Of a stretch of 35,430 nucleotides of DNA, positions 1 through 8,851 are shown in pieces. The notes beneath the pieces were generated by a model. The model saw only the letters and a program-made list of their open reading frames with translations, did no database searches and had not been told where the DNA came from. This DNA comes from Sediminibacterium sp. UBA657. GTDB lineage: Bacteria > Bacteroidota > Bacteroidia > Chitinophagales > Chitinophagaceae. The stretch spans positions 1 to 35,430 of the forward strand of contig DBOB01000006.1 of the NCBI GenBank assembly GCA_002299885.1, given 5' to 3'. The position numbers and the translations under genes are program-made. Each line of letters starts with the position of its first letter. Position 1 is the first letter of the stretch.

Positions 1-2
1 CT

Positions 3-923
3 TACCCTACATCCAACTTAAACTCAGATTACCATATACCTGTTTTATTTCAAGAAACCATTGCGCATCTAAATATTATACCTGATGGTATTTATGTAGA
101 TGCCACATTTGGAGGAGGGGGACATAGTAGAGGTATTTTATCAAAGTTGGGTCCGAAAGGAAAACTCATTGCTTTTGATCAAGATGCAGATGCTAAGAAG
201 AACTTACCAAATGATGATCGAATCATTTTTGTACCCGAGAATTTTAGGTACATACAACGATTCCTTCGCTTGAACAAAATTGAAAAAGTGGATGGTGTTT
301 TAGCCGACTTAGGTGTAAGCAGCCATCAATTTGATGAAGGTTCAAGAGGTTTCTCTATTCGTTTTGATGGTCCCTTTGATATGAGAATGGATCAACGTCA
401 AACAAGAACAGCAGCGCAAATTATAGAAAGCTATACAGAAGCAGCACTACATAAAATGTTTGAGCAATATGGTGAAGTCACCAACGCTAAGACCCTAGCG
501 AAACATATTGTCACACAAAGACGTCTAATGAAGTTATCTACCGTACAAGATTTTAAAACTTTAATAGCGTCTGTAGTAAAAGGAAATCCAAATAAATATT
601 GGGCACAAGTGTTCCAGGCTATCCGAATGGAAGTGAATGAGGAGATGATTGTGTTGAATGAATTTCTAGCACAATTACCAGATCTAATGAATCAAGGTGG
701 AAGAGCAGTGATTATCACATTCCACTCTATCGAAGATCGCATGGTAAAAAATGCATTCAAAGTCGGACCTGATGAAGACGATGTGACCAACCCGTTTCTT
801 TCGATTAAGAAAGAAGTGCTTTGGAAGATCATAACAAAAAAACCTGTTGTGGCTTCTGAAAAAGAGATGAAAGAAAACAATCGAAGCAGAAGCGCAAAAT
901 TGCGCGCTGCCGAAAGAGTATAA
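3..923 (+). CDS. rsmH: 16S rRNA (cytosine(1402)-N(4))-methyltransferase RsmH, 5'-truncated
   Basis: This SAM-dependent methyltransferase modifies C1402 of 16S rRNA and is the usual first enzyme gene of the dcw cluster. The frame is open to the left edge, and the codons from position 3 already read family sequence (YHIPVLFQETI, then VDATFGGGGHSRGIL, the SAM-binding glycine motif). The true start is therefore just outside the window, and the ATG at 147 is internal. Further family motifs are FDQDADA, the GVLADLGVSSHQFD block, the FDMRMD block, the FQAIRMEVNEE block and the C-terminal IITFHSIEDRMVK and NNRSRSAKLRAAER. About 306 codons are visible against about 310 for the E. coli protein, so only a few residues are missing. 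The stop at 921 is 5 bp before the next gene. The assignment is close to certain. Confidence 0.96.
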   Translation, partial: YPTSNLNSDYHIPVLFQETIAHLNIIPDGIYVDATFGGGGHSRGILSKLGPKGKLIAFDQDADAKKNLPNDDRIIFVPENFRYIQRFLRLNKIEKVDGVLADLGVSSHQFDEGSRGFSIRFDGPFDMRMDQRQTRTAAQIIESYTEAALHKMFEQYGEVTNAKTLAKHIVTQRRLMKLSTVQDFKTLIASVVKGNPNKYWAQVFQAIRMEVNEEMIVLNEFLAQLPDLMNQGGRAVIITFHSIEDRMVKNAFKVGPDEDDVTNPFLSIKKEVLWKIITKKPVVASEKEMKENNRSRSAKLRAAERV

Positions 924-928
924 ACCGT

Positions 929-1285
929 ATGTCCGTACCTGTAAAAAACAACTCTAAGTCTGCTATCATTAGCATGCTTAATTACGAATGGATTGTGATG
1001 AACATTAGTTACTTTTTGTTCTTAGCAGTACTAGCGATACTCTATATCGCTAATGGACACTTGACGGATAAGTCGATCCGTAAAATCAATACTACAAAGA
1101 AGGAAATCAAGCAATTGCAATTTGAGTATAAAACACTTAAAGCAGATTTAATGCTTAAGAGCGAAGCAATCAATATTGAAAAGGCAATGGCGCCTTATGG
1201 CTTACAAATAGCTAAGGATATGTCTATACGCATCCCATTGGAAAAACGTTTTGATCTTAATAACGAAAAAAATAAAGCCAACTAA
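929..1285 (+). CDS. ftsL: FtsL-like small divisome protein
   Basis: This 118-residue single-pass membrane protein sits where FtsL is found in dcw clusters, between rsmH and ftsI. A short N-terminal cytoplasmic segment is followed by one membrane segment at about residues 25-44 (YFLFLAVLAILYIANG) and then a charged, heptad-like helix at about residues 50-90, the bitopic coiled-coil layout of FtsL. Primary sequence is poorly conserved in this family, so the call rests on size, topology and position. The Bacteroidota version is usually annotated as an FtsL-like putative cell division protein. Its expected role is to scaffold FtsQ and FtsI/FtsW at the septum. Its stop codon overlaps the ftsI start (TAATG), which suggests translational coupling. 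Confidence 0.75.
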   Translation: MSVPVKNNSKSAIISMLNYEWIVMNISYFLFLAVLAILYIANGHLTDKSIRKINTTKKEIKQLQFEYKTLKADLMLKSEAINIEKAMAPYGLQIAKDMSIRIPLEKRFDLNNEKNKAN

Positions 1286-3405
1286 TGGATGTAAAACGCG
1301 ACATACTTTGGAGAGTTTACTTAAGCTATATTTTAGTGGTAGTTGTTTGTCTTTTTATTTTAGGCAAAGCATTTTATATTCAACAAGTTCAAGGAGCTTA
1401 TTGGAGAGGCTTAAGTGATAGCTTACACCAACGCATTATAGAAATTCCAGCAGATAGAGGTACTATTTATAGTGAAGATGGACAGATGCTAAGTACCAAT
1501 GTGCCACAGTTTGATATTTATATAGATTTTAGAGTTGAGCCATTGCATGAAAAAAGTGGCCAATCATTTAGAGAAAATATAGACTCATTAAGTATTGCTT
1601 TAGCTGATTTATTTAAGGATCAATCTGCAAGCGCCTATAAAGACGGTTTAACCAAAGCATTTGAGGCTAGAGAAGCCAATTATGAATTAAGAAAAAAAGT
1701 AGGCTATAAGCAGTATTTGCAAATGGCTAAGTTTCCATTGTTCCGATTAGGAAGATATAAGAGTGGCTTTATTGCGCAAGAAAGAAATATTCGTTTGAAT
1801 CCTTATCAAAACATGGCTTACAGAACGATAGGATTAGCAAGAGATCAAAATAAAGTGGGCTTAGAATTGTCTTATGATACAGTATTGAATGGCCGTAATG
1901 GAAAGCAGTTGGTTCGAGCTATTGCAGGCGGCGTAACTGTTCCAGTACAAGAAGGAGAATTTGAAATCGAACCTGAAACAGGAAAAGACATTGTGAGCAC
2001 ACTGGATGTATATATTCAAGAAGTGACCACGAATGCCTTGATGAAAATGATGATTGGCAATGAAGCACAACATGGGGTGGCAATGGTAATGGAAGTAAAA
2101 ACAGGTAAGATCAAAGCGATTGCAAATTTAGGAAAGATCAGAGATGGCTATTATGCAGAAGATTTGAATTATGCCATCACACCTTCAGAACCAGGGTCTA
2201 CGTTCAAGTTGGTGACATTAATGCAAGCTTTAGAAGATGGAAAAGTGACTTTAAATACATCAATCAATTTAGAGGGTGGTGTATGGCAAGTAGCAGGCAG
2301 AACCGTATATGATTCAGAAAAGCATGGCAAGTTTCAAGCAACAGTATTAGAAGCATTTGAAGAAAGTTCAAATGTTGGGATGGCAAAAATTGCAGTCAAT
2401 AATTATACGAGTAATCCAACAGCTTATTTTAAGCACCTTTCAAGATTAAGATTGGATTCATTATCTGGCATTGATTTAGTAGGTGAGCGTCGTCCTCAAA
2501 TTACTAGACCAGGCGATAAATTATGGGGCCCTACTACATTACCTTGGATGGCATTTGGATACAATATTGCCATTGCGCCAATTCAAACCTTGGCTGTGTA
2601 TAATATGGTGGCGAACAATGGCGTGATGATGCGTCCTTATTTACTCAATAGCATACAAGAAGAAGGGAGGATCATCAAAACGAATAGTCCAAAAGCGTTC
2701 AATCTACAAGCATATAGTCCAGCAACAATTAAAGCAGCTCAAACAGCTTTAGAAGGAGTTTGTATCAATGGAACAGGTAAAAACTTATTTAAAAATAGTC
2801 CATATAAAGTAGCAGGTAAAACAGGTACTGCTTTAGTTGCAAATGGGAATAAGGGTTATGCAGATAAAATTTACCAATCTTCTTTTGCAGGTTATTTTCC
2901 AGCAGATAATCCTCAATATACCATTGTGGTGATCATTAAGAATAAACCACACGCCTATCCATTCTATGGTGCTTCGGTAGCAGGTCCTGTATTTAAAGAA
3001 ATTTCAGATAGGTTGTATGTGACCTATATCCAAAATAAAATGGACAAAGCGCCAAGTTTCAATTTAAAAGATTCTCAGTTATTCAATTATACAATTGCAA
3101 AAACTTCTTTAAAAGCAATCGCTAAGCAATTGTCTATGCCTTATCAGGATTCAACTCCAAATAATGCAGACTGGGCAAATGTACAAGGTGCTGGAAGGGC
3201 TTTGAAGGCAGGCCAACAATTACAAATGGCTTCTGATAGCACTATGCCAAATATATCTGGTATGAAGCTAAAAGATGCATTATGGTTATGTGAGAAAAAG
3301 GGATTGATTGTGAAATGTAGTGGCAAGGGGAAAGTGGTTCGTCAAAGTATTTTACAGGGACAATCTATTCAAAGAGGGCAGCAAATATTTATTGAATTGA
3401 ATTAA
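1285..3405 (+). CDS. ftsI: Septal peptidoglycan transpeptidase FtsI (class B PBP) with C-terminal PASTA-like domain
   Basis: This is a class B penicillin-binding protein that cross-links septal peptidoglycan in the periplasm. An N-terminal membrane anchor (about residues 9-29) is followed by the PBP dimerisation region, beginning with IPADRGTIYSEDGQ. The transpeptidase domain has all three active-site motifs: SxxK with nucleophile S305 and K308 (STFK), SxN at S361-S362-N363, and KTG at K512-T513-G514. The last ~55 residues (MPNISGMKLKDALWLCEKKG onward) look like one PASTA repeat. At 706 aa it is longer than E. coli FtsI (588 aa), mainly because of this tail. It starts inside the ftsL stop and ends 4 bp before murE. 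FtsW, its expected glycosyltransferase partner, is encoded downstream in the same operon. Confidence 0.95.
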   Translation: MDVKRDILWRVYLSYILVVVVCLFILGKAFYIQQVQGAYWRGLSDSLHQRIIEIPADRGTIYSEDGQMLSTNVPQFDIYIDFRVEPLHEKSGQSFRENIDSLSIALADLFKDQSASAYKDGLTKAFEAREANYELRKKVGYKQYLQMAKFPLFRLGRYKSGFIAQERNIRLNPYQNMAYRTIGLARDQNKVGLELSYDTVLNGRNGKQLVRAIAGGVTVPVQEGEFEIEPETGKDIVSTLDVYIQEVTTNALMKMMIGNEAQHGVAMVMEVKTGKIKAIANLGKIRDGYYAEDLNYAITPSEPGSTFKLVTLMQALEDGKVTLNTSINLEGGVWQVAGRTVYDSEKHGKFQATVLEAFEESSNVGMAKIAVNNYTSNPTAYFKHLSRLRLDSLSGIDLVGERRPQITRPGDKLWGPTTLPWMAFGYNIAIAPIQTLAVYNMVANNGVMMRPYLLNSIQEEGRIIKTNSPKAFNLQAYSPATIKAAQTALEGVCINGTGKNLFKNSPYKVAGKTGTALVANGNKGYADKIYQSSFAGYFPADNPQYTIVVIIKNKPHAYPFYGASVAGPVFKEISDRLYVTYIQNKMDKAPSFNLKDSQLFNYTIAKTSLKAIAKQLSMPYQDSTPNNADWANVQGAGRALKAGQQLQMASDSTMPNISGMKLKDALWLCEKKGLIVKCSGKGKVVRQSILQGQSIQRGQQIFIELN

Positions 3406-3409
3406 TAAA

Positions 3410-4876
3410 ATGACAACATCTTTACAACATATCTTATTTGGCGTTGCTTTGAGAGAAGTGATAGGCTCAACCAATCAAGAGATTGTTGACTTGCAAATTG
3501 ATTCTAGATTGGTTCAGCCTGGAACTGCTTTTGTTGCAATTAAAGGGGTGCAAGTAGATGGTCATCAGTTTATCGCAACTGCAATAGAGAAAGGTGCTAC
3601 CGTCATTGTTTGTGAAGCTTTACCAGCAACAACAAAAGAGGGGATTACTTATATTGTTGTAGCCAATACTCAAGAAGCTGTTGCATTGATGGCACATCAA
3701 TTTTATGGACAGCCATCTACAAAAATTAAATTAGTTGGGGTGACTGGCACCAATGGTAAAACGACAGTTGCTACTTTGTTGTTTAAGTTATTTTCTGAAA
3801 TGGGATACACTTGCGGATTGGTAAGTACAGTTCAGAATCAAATTGGGGATCGTATTATTCCAGCAACACATACTACACCAGATGCCATTCGTCTGAATGC
3901 ATTGTTATCAGAAATGGTAGCAGCAGGTTGCTCGCATGTATTTATGGAGTCTAGCTCTCATGCAATTCACCAGCATCGTATTACAGGTTTACAATTTACA
4001 GGAGCTGCATTTACCAATATTACACATGATCACTTGGATTACCACGAAACATTCGAAGAGTATGTACGCGTTAAAAAAGCATTTTTTGATCACTTAGGTC
4101 CAGCAGCTTTCGCAATCACCAATTTAGACGATCCAAATGGCGCAGTGATGTTGGCCAATACCAAAGCAAAACAGTTTAGTTATGCATTGTATGCACCAGC
4201 TACCTATAAAGGAAAAATTTTAGAAAATCAATTGACTGGATTGGTGTTGAATGTGAATGAAGTGGAAGTGCATTGCAGATTGATAGGCACATTTAATGCG
4301 TATAATTTTTTAGCTGTTTATGGTATTGCTATTCAATTAGGGGAAGATTCAGAAAAAGTATTGACTGTGTTAAGTGCTTTAACTGGTGCAGAAGGCCGAT
4401 TTGATTACATCATTAGTAGCGAAAATTCAATTGGCATTGTGGATTATGCGCATACGCCAGATGCATTACAAAATGTATTAGAAACAATTGCAAAATTAAA
4501 AAAGGGAGGAGAAACAGTAATAACAGTGGTGGGTTGTGGCGGTGATAGAGATAAAACAAAAAGACCAATCATGGCACAGGTAGCTTGTGACTTAAGTGAT
4601 AAAGTCATTTTTACAAGTGATAATCCTCGTTCAGAAGATCCCAATCAAATTATCAAGGATATGGAGCTTGGATTAAGCAGTGCTGCAAAAAGAAAGTATG
4701 TCAATATTGTAGACCGCTATGAGGCAATCAAAGCAGCGGTGAATTTTTCAAAACCTGGAGATATTATTTTGATTGCAGGAAAGGGCCACGAAAAATACCA
4801 AGATATCAAAGGGGTTAAACAGGACTTTGATGATAAGGCAATTTTACAAAACATTTTCAACTCATATGCTAAATAA
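3410..4876 (+). CDS. murE: UDP-MurNAc-L-Ala-D-Glu:meso-diaminopimelate ligase MurE
   Basis: This cytoplasmic Mur ligase adds the third stem-peptide residue to UDP-MurNAc-dipeptide. The protein is 488 aa, the usual length. The ATP-binding P-loop GTNGKTT has K117, and the N-terminal region carries the UDP-substrate DSR motif (IDSRLVQPGTAFVAI). The DNPR motif at residues 404-407 (SDNPRSEDP) is the known signature of meso-DAP-specific MurE, as opposed to the lysine-adding type, so a DAP-type peptidoglycan is expected. HHTTPDA-like and YAHTPDAL blocks are also present (THTTPDAIR, DYAHTPDALQ). It lies 4 bp after ftsI and 6 bp before mraY. murF, which follows murE in many proteobacteria, is not here. 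Confidence 0.96.
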   Translation: MTTSLQHILFGVALREVIGSTNQEIVDLQIDSRLVQPGTAFVAIKGVQVDGHQFIATAIEKGATVIVCEALPATTKEGITYIVVANTQEAVALMAHQFYGQPSTKIKLVGVTGTNGKTTVATLLFKLFSEMGYTCGLVSTVQNQIGDRIIPATHTTPDAIRLNALLSEMVAAGCSHVFMESSSHAIHQHRITGLQFTGAAFTNITHDHLDYHETFEEYVRVKKAFFDHLGPAAFAITNLDDPNGAVMLANTKAKQFSYALYAPATYKGKILENQLTGLVLNVNEVEVHCRLIGTFNAYNFLAVYGIAIQLGEDSEKVLTVLSALTGAEGRFDYIISSENSIGIVDYAHTPDALQNVLETIAKLKKGGETVITVVGCGGDRDKTKRPIMAQVACDLSDKVIFTSDNPRSEDPNQIIKDMELGLSSAAKRKYVNIVDRYEAIKAAVNFSKPGDIILIAGKGHEKYQDIKGVKQDFDDKAILQNIFNSYAK

Positions 4877-4882
4877 CTCCCT

Positions 4883-6196
4883 ATGCTGTATCAATTATTT
4901 TCATGGTTAGATAAGTCTTTTGATATACCTGGTATTGGTATATTTCAGTTTTTGACTTTTAGAATAGCAATGGCAATTTTATTGTCTTTGTTTATTGCAA
5001 CGGTGTACGGGAAAAAAATGATTTTGTTTTTGCAGAAAAAACAAATTGGAGAAAGTGTTAGAGAACTTGGATTAGCAGGAGAGCAGCAAAAAAAGGGAAC
5101 GCCAACTATGGGGGGTATTATCATATTAATGAGCGTATTGATCCCCACTTTATTATTTGCCAATTTAGATAAGGTTTATATCCGATTGATGATACTTTGT
5201 ACCGTGTGGCTTGGTCTAATTGGATTCCTAGATGATTACTTTAAAATTCGTGCAAGAAAAGATGCACAAGAAAAGGGAGAGTCTTACAAAAAGAAGAACA
5301 GTGATGGATTGGCAGGCATTTCTAAAGTGATTGGTCAAGTTGGATTAGGCATTATCATTGGTGTGACATTGTACTTTAGTAATTCTGTTACAGTAGAGCG
5401 TGAAATTATTTCGACCAATGTGTCAGCGAGTTTAGCAAAGGGCGAAAAAATTGCAAAAGGCGCCGATGTGGTTGTAAGAACGATCAATGGCGAAGAGCGT
5501 CGTTTTGTAAAAGTAAAAACGCCTATCACTACTATTCCATTTGTCAAAAATCATGAGTTCAATTATAGTAAATTAATAAGCTGGATGGGTCCTGGTGCAG
5601 AAAAATATACATGGATCGTCTATATTTTAGTAGTCACATTTATTATCACTGCAGTATCCAATGGTGCAAATATCACAGACGGTTTAGATGGTTTAGCTGC
5701 AGGCGTGAGCGCCATTATAGGAGCAGCTTTGGGTGTTTTTGTATACGTAAGCGGAAACTATGTTTTTGCAGATTATTTGAACGTAATGTACATTCCTAAT
5801 TTGGGAGAGTTGTCCATATTTGTAGGTGCATTTGTAGGGGCTTGTATTGGATTTTTATGGTACAATGCTTATCCAGCTCAGGTTTTCATGGGTGATACAG
5901 GAAGTTTGGCTTTAGGAGGTATCATTGCTTCACTAGCTATAATTGTCCGTAAGGAATTATTGATTCCAATTTTCTGTGGTGTGTTTTTGATTGAAAACTT
6001 AAGTGTGATTATTCAAGTGGGTTATTTTAAGTACACTAAGAAAAAATACGGAGAAGGACGTCGTGTGTTTTTAATGAGTCCTTTACATCACCATTATCAA
6101 AAGAAAGGATTTCACGAAAGTAAAATTGCTGTTCGCTTTTGGATCATCACCATTTTATTAGTCATCACTTCTATCCTAACGTTAAAAACAAGATAA
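4883..6196 (+). CDS. mraY: Phospho-MurNAc-pentapeptide transferase MraY
   Basis: This polytopic inner-membrane enzyme transfers phospho-MurNAc-pentapeptide to undecaprenyl phosphate to make lipid I. Recognisable motifs are GTPTMGGI near residue 72, the DDYFK aspartates (D117, D118, with K121), NITDGLDGLA with D266 and D269, FMGDTGSLALGG with D338, and the histidine cluster HHHYQKKG at residues 402-404. At 437 aa it exceeds the ~360 aa proteobacterial protein. The excess lies in a hydrophilic segment at about residues 165-240, between membrane helices, containing a KGEKIAKGADVVVR stretch. Bacteroidota MraY proteins are commonly long in this region (from memory). It is flanked by murE and murD in the expected order. 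Confidence 0.96.
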   Translation: MLYQLFSWLDKSFDIPGIGIFQFLTFRIAMAILLSLFIATVYGKKMILFLQKKQIGESVRELGLAGEQQKKGTPTMGGIIILMSVLIPTLLFANLDKVYIRLMILCTVWLGLIGFLDDYFKIRARKDAQEKGESYKKKNSDGLAGISKVIGQVGLGIIIGVTLYFSNSVTVEREIISTNVSASLAKGEKIAKGADVVVRTINGEERRFVKVKTPITTIPFVKNHEFNYSKLISWMGPGAEKYTWIVYILVVTFIITAVSNGANITDGLDGLAAGVSAIIGAALGVFVYVSGNYVFADYLNVMYIPNLGELSIFVGAFVGACIGFLWYNAYPAQVFMGDTGSLALGGIIASLAIIVRKELLIPIFCGVFLIENLSVIIQVGYFKYTKKKYGEGRRVFLMSPLHHHYQKKGFHESKIAVRFWIITILLVITSILTLKTR

Positions 6197-6197
6197 A

Positions 6198-7538
6198 TTG
6201 TCTAAAAAGATTATCATATTAGGAGCAGGAGAGAGTGGCGTGGGTGCTGCCTTGCTAGCAAAGCAAAAAGGATACAATGTATTTGTGTCTGATGCAAGTG
6301 CTATTAAGCCAATTTATCAATCAGAACTAGAAGCGAATCATATTCCATTTGAATCTGGTACACATGATGTAGAAAGAATATTAGAAGCAGACGAAGTGAT
6401 GAAAAGTCCCGGTATACCAGAAAAGAGTGAATTGGTGAAGCAAATACGTGCAAAGGGTATACCAGTGATTAGTGAAATTGAATTTGGGTATAGATATAAA
6501 GGGGCAAGTAAGATTATTGCAATTACTGGAAGTAATGGTAAAACAACAACTACATCCTTATTATACCATATCTGTAAAGTAGCAGGGCAAGATGCAGCCA
6601 TAGTTGGTAATATTGGATTCTCTTTTGCAAGACAAATTGCACAAGATCCAAAAGCACTATATGTGATTGAGGTAAGCTCATTTCAATTAGATGACATTAA
6701 ATGCTTTAGACCAGATATCGCGATTCTATTAAATATTACAGAAGATCATTTAGACAGGTACAATTATCAATTTGAAAATTATATTAAAAGTAAGTTTAGG
6801 ATTATTGAAAATCAAACAGAGCAAGACTGCTTTATTTATTGCATAGACGACGAAGTCGTTGTTAAACATCTAGAATTACTAACTACACATACTAACCTAC
6901 TACCATTTTCTATGAAACAAGAATTAAAAAAAGGAGGCTACATCAAGAACGAACAAATGATGTTAAAAATCCAAGAAGAAAGAGTGACAATGAGTATTTA
7001 TGATTTCGCCTTAAAAGGCAAGCATAATGCTTATAACACAATGGCTGCCAGCATTGCTGCATCCACTTTGGGCATTAGAAAAGAAAAAATTCGCGAAGCC
7101 GTAAGCAATTTCCATAGTCTAGAACATAGAATGGAATTTGTTGCTACCGTAAAAGGCGTTGATTTTATCAATGACAGCAAAGCGACAAATGTCAACAGTA
7201 CTTGGTATGCTTTAGAGAGCATGCAAAAGCCTACTATTTTAATTTTAGGTGGCGTAGACAAAGGCAATGACTATGCATTAGTGGCAGATCTTGTAAAAGA
7301 TAAAGTAAAAGCCATTGTATGTATGGGAACAGATAACGCTAAATTAATTGAATACTTTAAGGATAAAGTAGCACAAATAATTGAAGTTGATTCTGCAAAA
7401 AAAGCAGTCAATGCTTCTTTTAAGTTAGCCGAGAAAGGAGATGTGGTTTTATTGAGTCCTGCTTGCGCAAGTTTTGATTTATTTAAAAACTACGAAGACA
7501 GAGGACATCAATTTAAAGAAAGCGTAAAAGAATTATAA
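6198..7538 (+). CDS. murD: UDP-N-acetylmuramoyl-L-alanine:D-glutamate ligase MurD
   Basis: MurD adds D-glutamate to UDP-MurNAc-L-Ala in the cytoplasm. The protein is 446 aa, the normal length. The N-terminus has the UDP-binding Rossmann-like motif (KIIILGAGESGVGAA), the central domain has the ATP-binding loop GSNGKTTTT with K115, and the middle has the family block VIEVSSFQLD. The C-terminal domain includes FINDSKATNVNS and LLSPACASFDLFKNY. The apparent start is TTG at 6198, one base after the mraY stop. There is no in-frame ATG nearby that would keep the glycine motif, so TTG is the best choice. FtsW begins 2 bp after its stop. Confidence 0.95.
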   Translation: MSKKIIILGAGESGVGAALLAKQKGYNVFVSDASAIKPIYQSELEANHIPFESGTHDVERILEADEVMKSPGIPEKSELVKQIRAKGIPVISEIEFGYRYKGASKIIAITGSNGKTTTTSLLYHICKVAGQDAAIVGNIGFSFARQIAQDPKALYVIEVSSFQLDDIKCFRPDIAILLNITEDHLDRYNYQFENYIKSKFRIIENQTEQDCFIYCIDDEVVVKHLELLTTHTNLLPFSMKQELKKGGYIKNEQMMLKIQEERVTMSIYDFALKGKHNAYNTMAASIAASTLGIRKEKIREAVSNFHSLEHRMEFVATVKGVDFINDSKATNVNSTWYALESMQKPTILILGGVDKGNDYALVADLVKDKVKAIVCMGTDNAKLIEYFKDKVAQIIEVDSAKKAVNASFKLAEKGDVVLLSPACASFDLFKNYEDRGHQFKESVKEL

Positions 7539-7540
7539 TC

Positions 7541-8851
7541 ATGTTTAAAGAAACCACAGATAAGTTATTTTCTCAAATGCCTTCTATTGGAGGGATGAGA
7601 GAGCATTTAGACCAGCGAACAAGAGGGGATAAATATATCTGGGGTTTAGTTATTTTATTATCACTGATCTCTATATTGGTAGTATATAGTGCAACAGGTT
7701 CATTGGCATATAAAATGTATCGTGGTAATACTAGTTTCTATTTATTTAAGCAAATCATATTTACATTAATTGGTTTACTAGTGGTCTTTGGTTTACATAG
7801 AGTGAATTACACCGTTTTTTCTCGTGTGGCCACTATTTTATTTATATTATCTGTGCCCTTGCTAATTTATACTTTATTTTTTGGAGCTAAAATTAATGAA
7901 GGCAGTAGGTGGATTAAATTACCTATTATTAATTTAACTATCCAAAGTAGTGATGTGGCTAAATTAGCTTTATTTATGTACCTATCTAGGGTGCTAAGTA
8001 AGAAGCAAGAAGTGATTAAGGATTTTAAGAAAGGTTTTTTACCTGTTATTATTCCAGTATTTATTATTTGTGGTTTAATCATGCCGGCAAATTTATCCAA
8101 TGCATTATTGACAGGTGCAACCTCTCTACTTTTATTGTTTATTGGTAGAGTGAGTTTTAAACATATTTTATTGACGATTGGTGTAGCAATGATACCAATC
8201 GTAATCATTATTAGTGTGGCAATGGCTACACATAAAGCCAATGAAGGCACAATTGATTCAGGTAAACCAGTTATTGCTGAATCATTGAAAAATTGGGGTC
8301 GATTTGGAACCTGGGTAAAACGTGTACAGGATTTTATGTATGCTAAAGACGATGAAGTACCTTATCAAGTACAACAAGCAAAAATTGCGATTGCAAATGG
8401 CGGCATCTTTGTAGGATTAGGTCCAGGGAATAGCCAACAAAGAAATTTCTTGCCACAAGCTTATAATGATTTTATTTACGCAGTGATTATAGAAGAGTAT
8501 GGATTGCTAGGAGGCGCTTTTATTATTTTTATTTATTTAGTCTTTTTATTTAGGTGTATCCGAATATTTAGAAAGTGTCCTTATGCATTTGGAGCATTTT
8601 TAGCACTAGGATTAAGCTTTACATTAATCATTCAAGCCGTGGCAAATATGGCCGTGAATGTGGCGATTGTTCCTGTAACAGGGGTGACTTTGCCATTGTT
8701 GAGTATGGGCGGAAGCTCATTTATATTTACCTGTTGCTCTATAGGATTGATATTAAGCGTCGCAAGAAATGTGGAGCAAATGGAGGGTAAAGCACCAGTT
8801 GAAACAGAGATAGAAATTCCTAATGAAAATATTGAACCAGTAAATGCCTAA
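7541..8851 (+). CDS. ftsW: Lipid II polymerase FtsW (SEDS family)
   Basis: FtsW is a SEDS-family membrane glycosyltransferase that polymerises lipid II at the septum with FtsI. The 436-aa protein has a cytoplasmic N-terminus of about 35 residues followed by about ten hydrophobic segments. Family motifs are visible: VVYSATGSLAY near the first helix, GAKINEGSRWIKLP, the QPSDVAK-like IQSSDVAKLALFMYLSR, and the late PVTGVTLPLLSMGGSSF block. The last 8 bp overlap the start of murG (8844-8851), so translation of the two is probably coupled. A position between murD and murG is the standard dcw order. RodA belongs to the same family, but the operon context favours FtsW. Confidence 0.95.
   Translation: MFKETTDKLFSQMPSIGGMREHLDQRTRGDKYIWGLVILLSLISILVVYSATGSLAYKMYRGNTSFYLFKQIIFTLIGLLVVFGLHRVNYTVFSRVATILFILSVPLLIYTLFFGAKINEGSRWIKLPIINLTIQSSDVAKLALFMYLSRVLSKKQEVIKDFKKGFLPVIIPVFIICGLIMPANLSNALLTGATSLLLLFIGRVSFKHILLTIGVAMIPIVIIISVAMATHKANEGTIDSGKPVIAESLKNWGRFGTWVKRVQDFMYAKDDEVPYQVQQAKIAIANGGIFVGLGPGNSQQRNFLPQAYNDFIYAVIIEEYGLLGGAFIIFIYLVFLFRCIRIFRKCPYAFGAFLALGLSFTLIIQAVANMAVNVAIVPVTGVTLPLLSMGGSSFIFTCCSIGLILSVARNVEQMEGKAPVETEIEIPNENIEPVNA

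Noticed and set aside
147..923. rsmH beginning at ATG 147
   Set aside because: The frame is open to the left edge and codons from position 3 already encode family sequence including the SAM-binding glycine motif, so this ATG is internal.
7867..8250. A 127-codon open frame on the - strand inside ftsW
   Set aside because: Antisense of a hydrophobic membrane-protein gene; no family motif, no promoter and no independent support.
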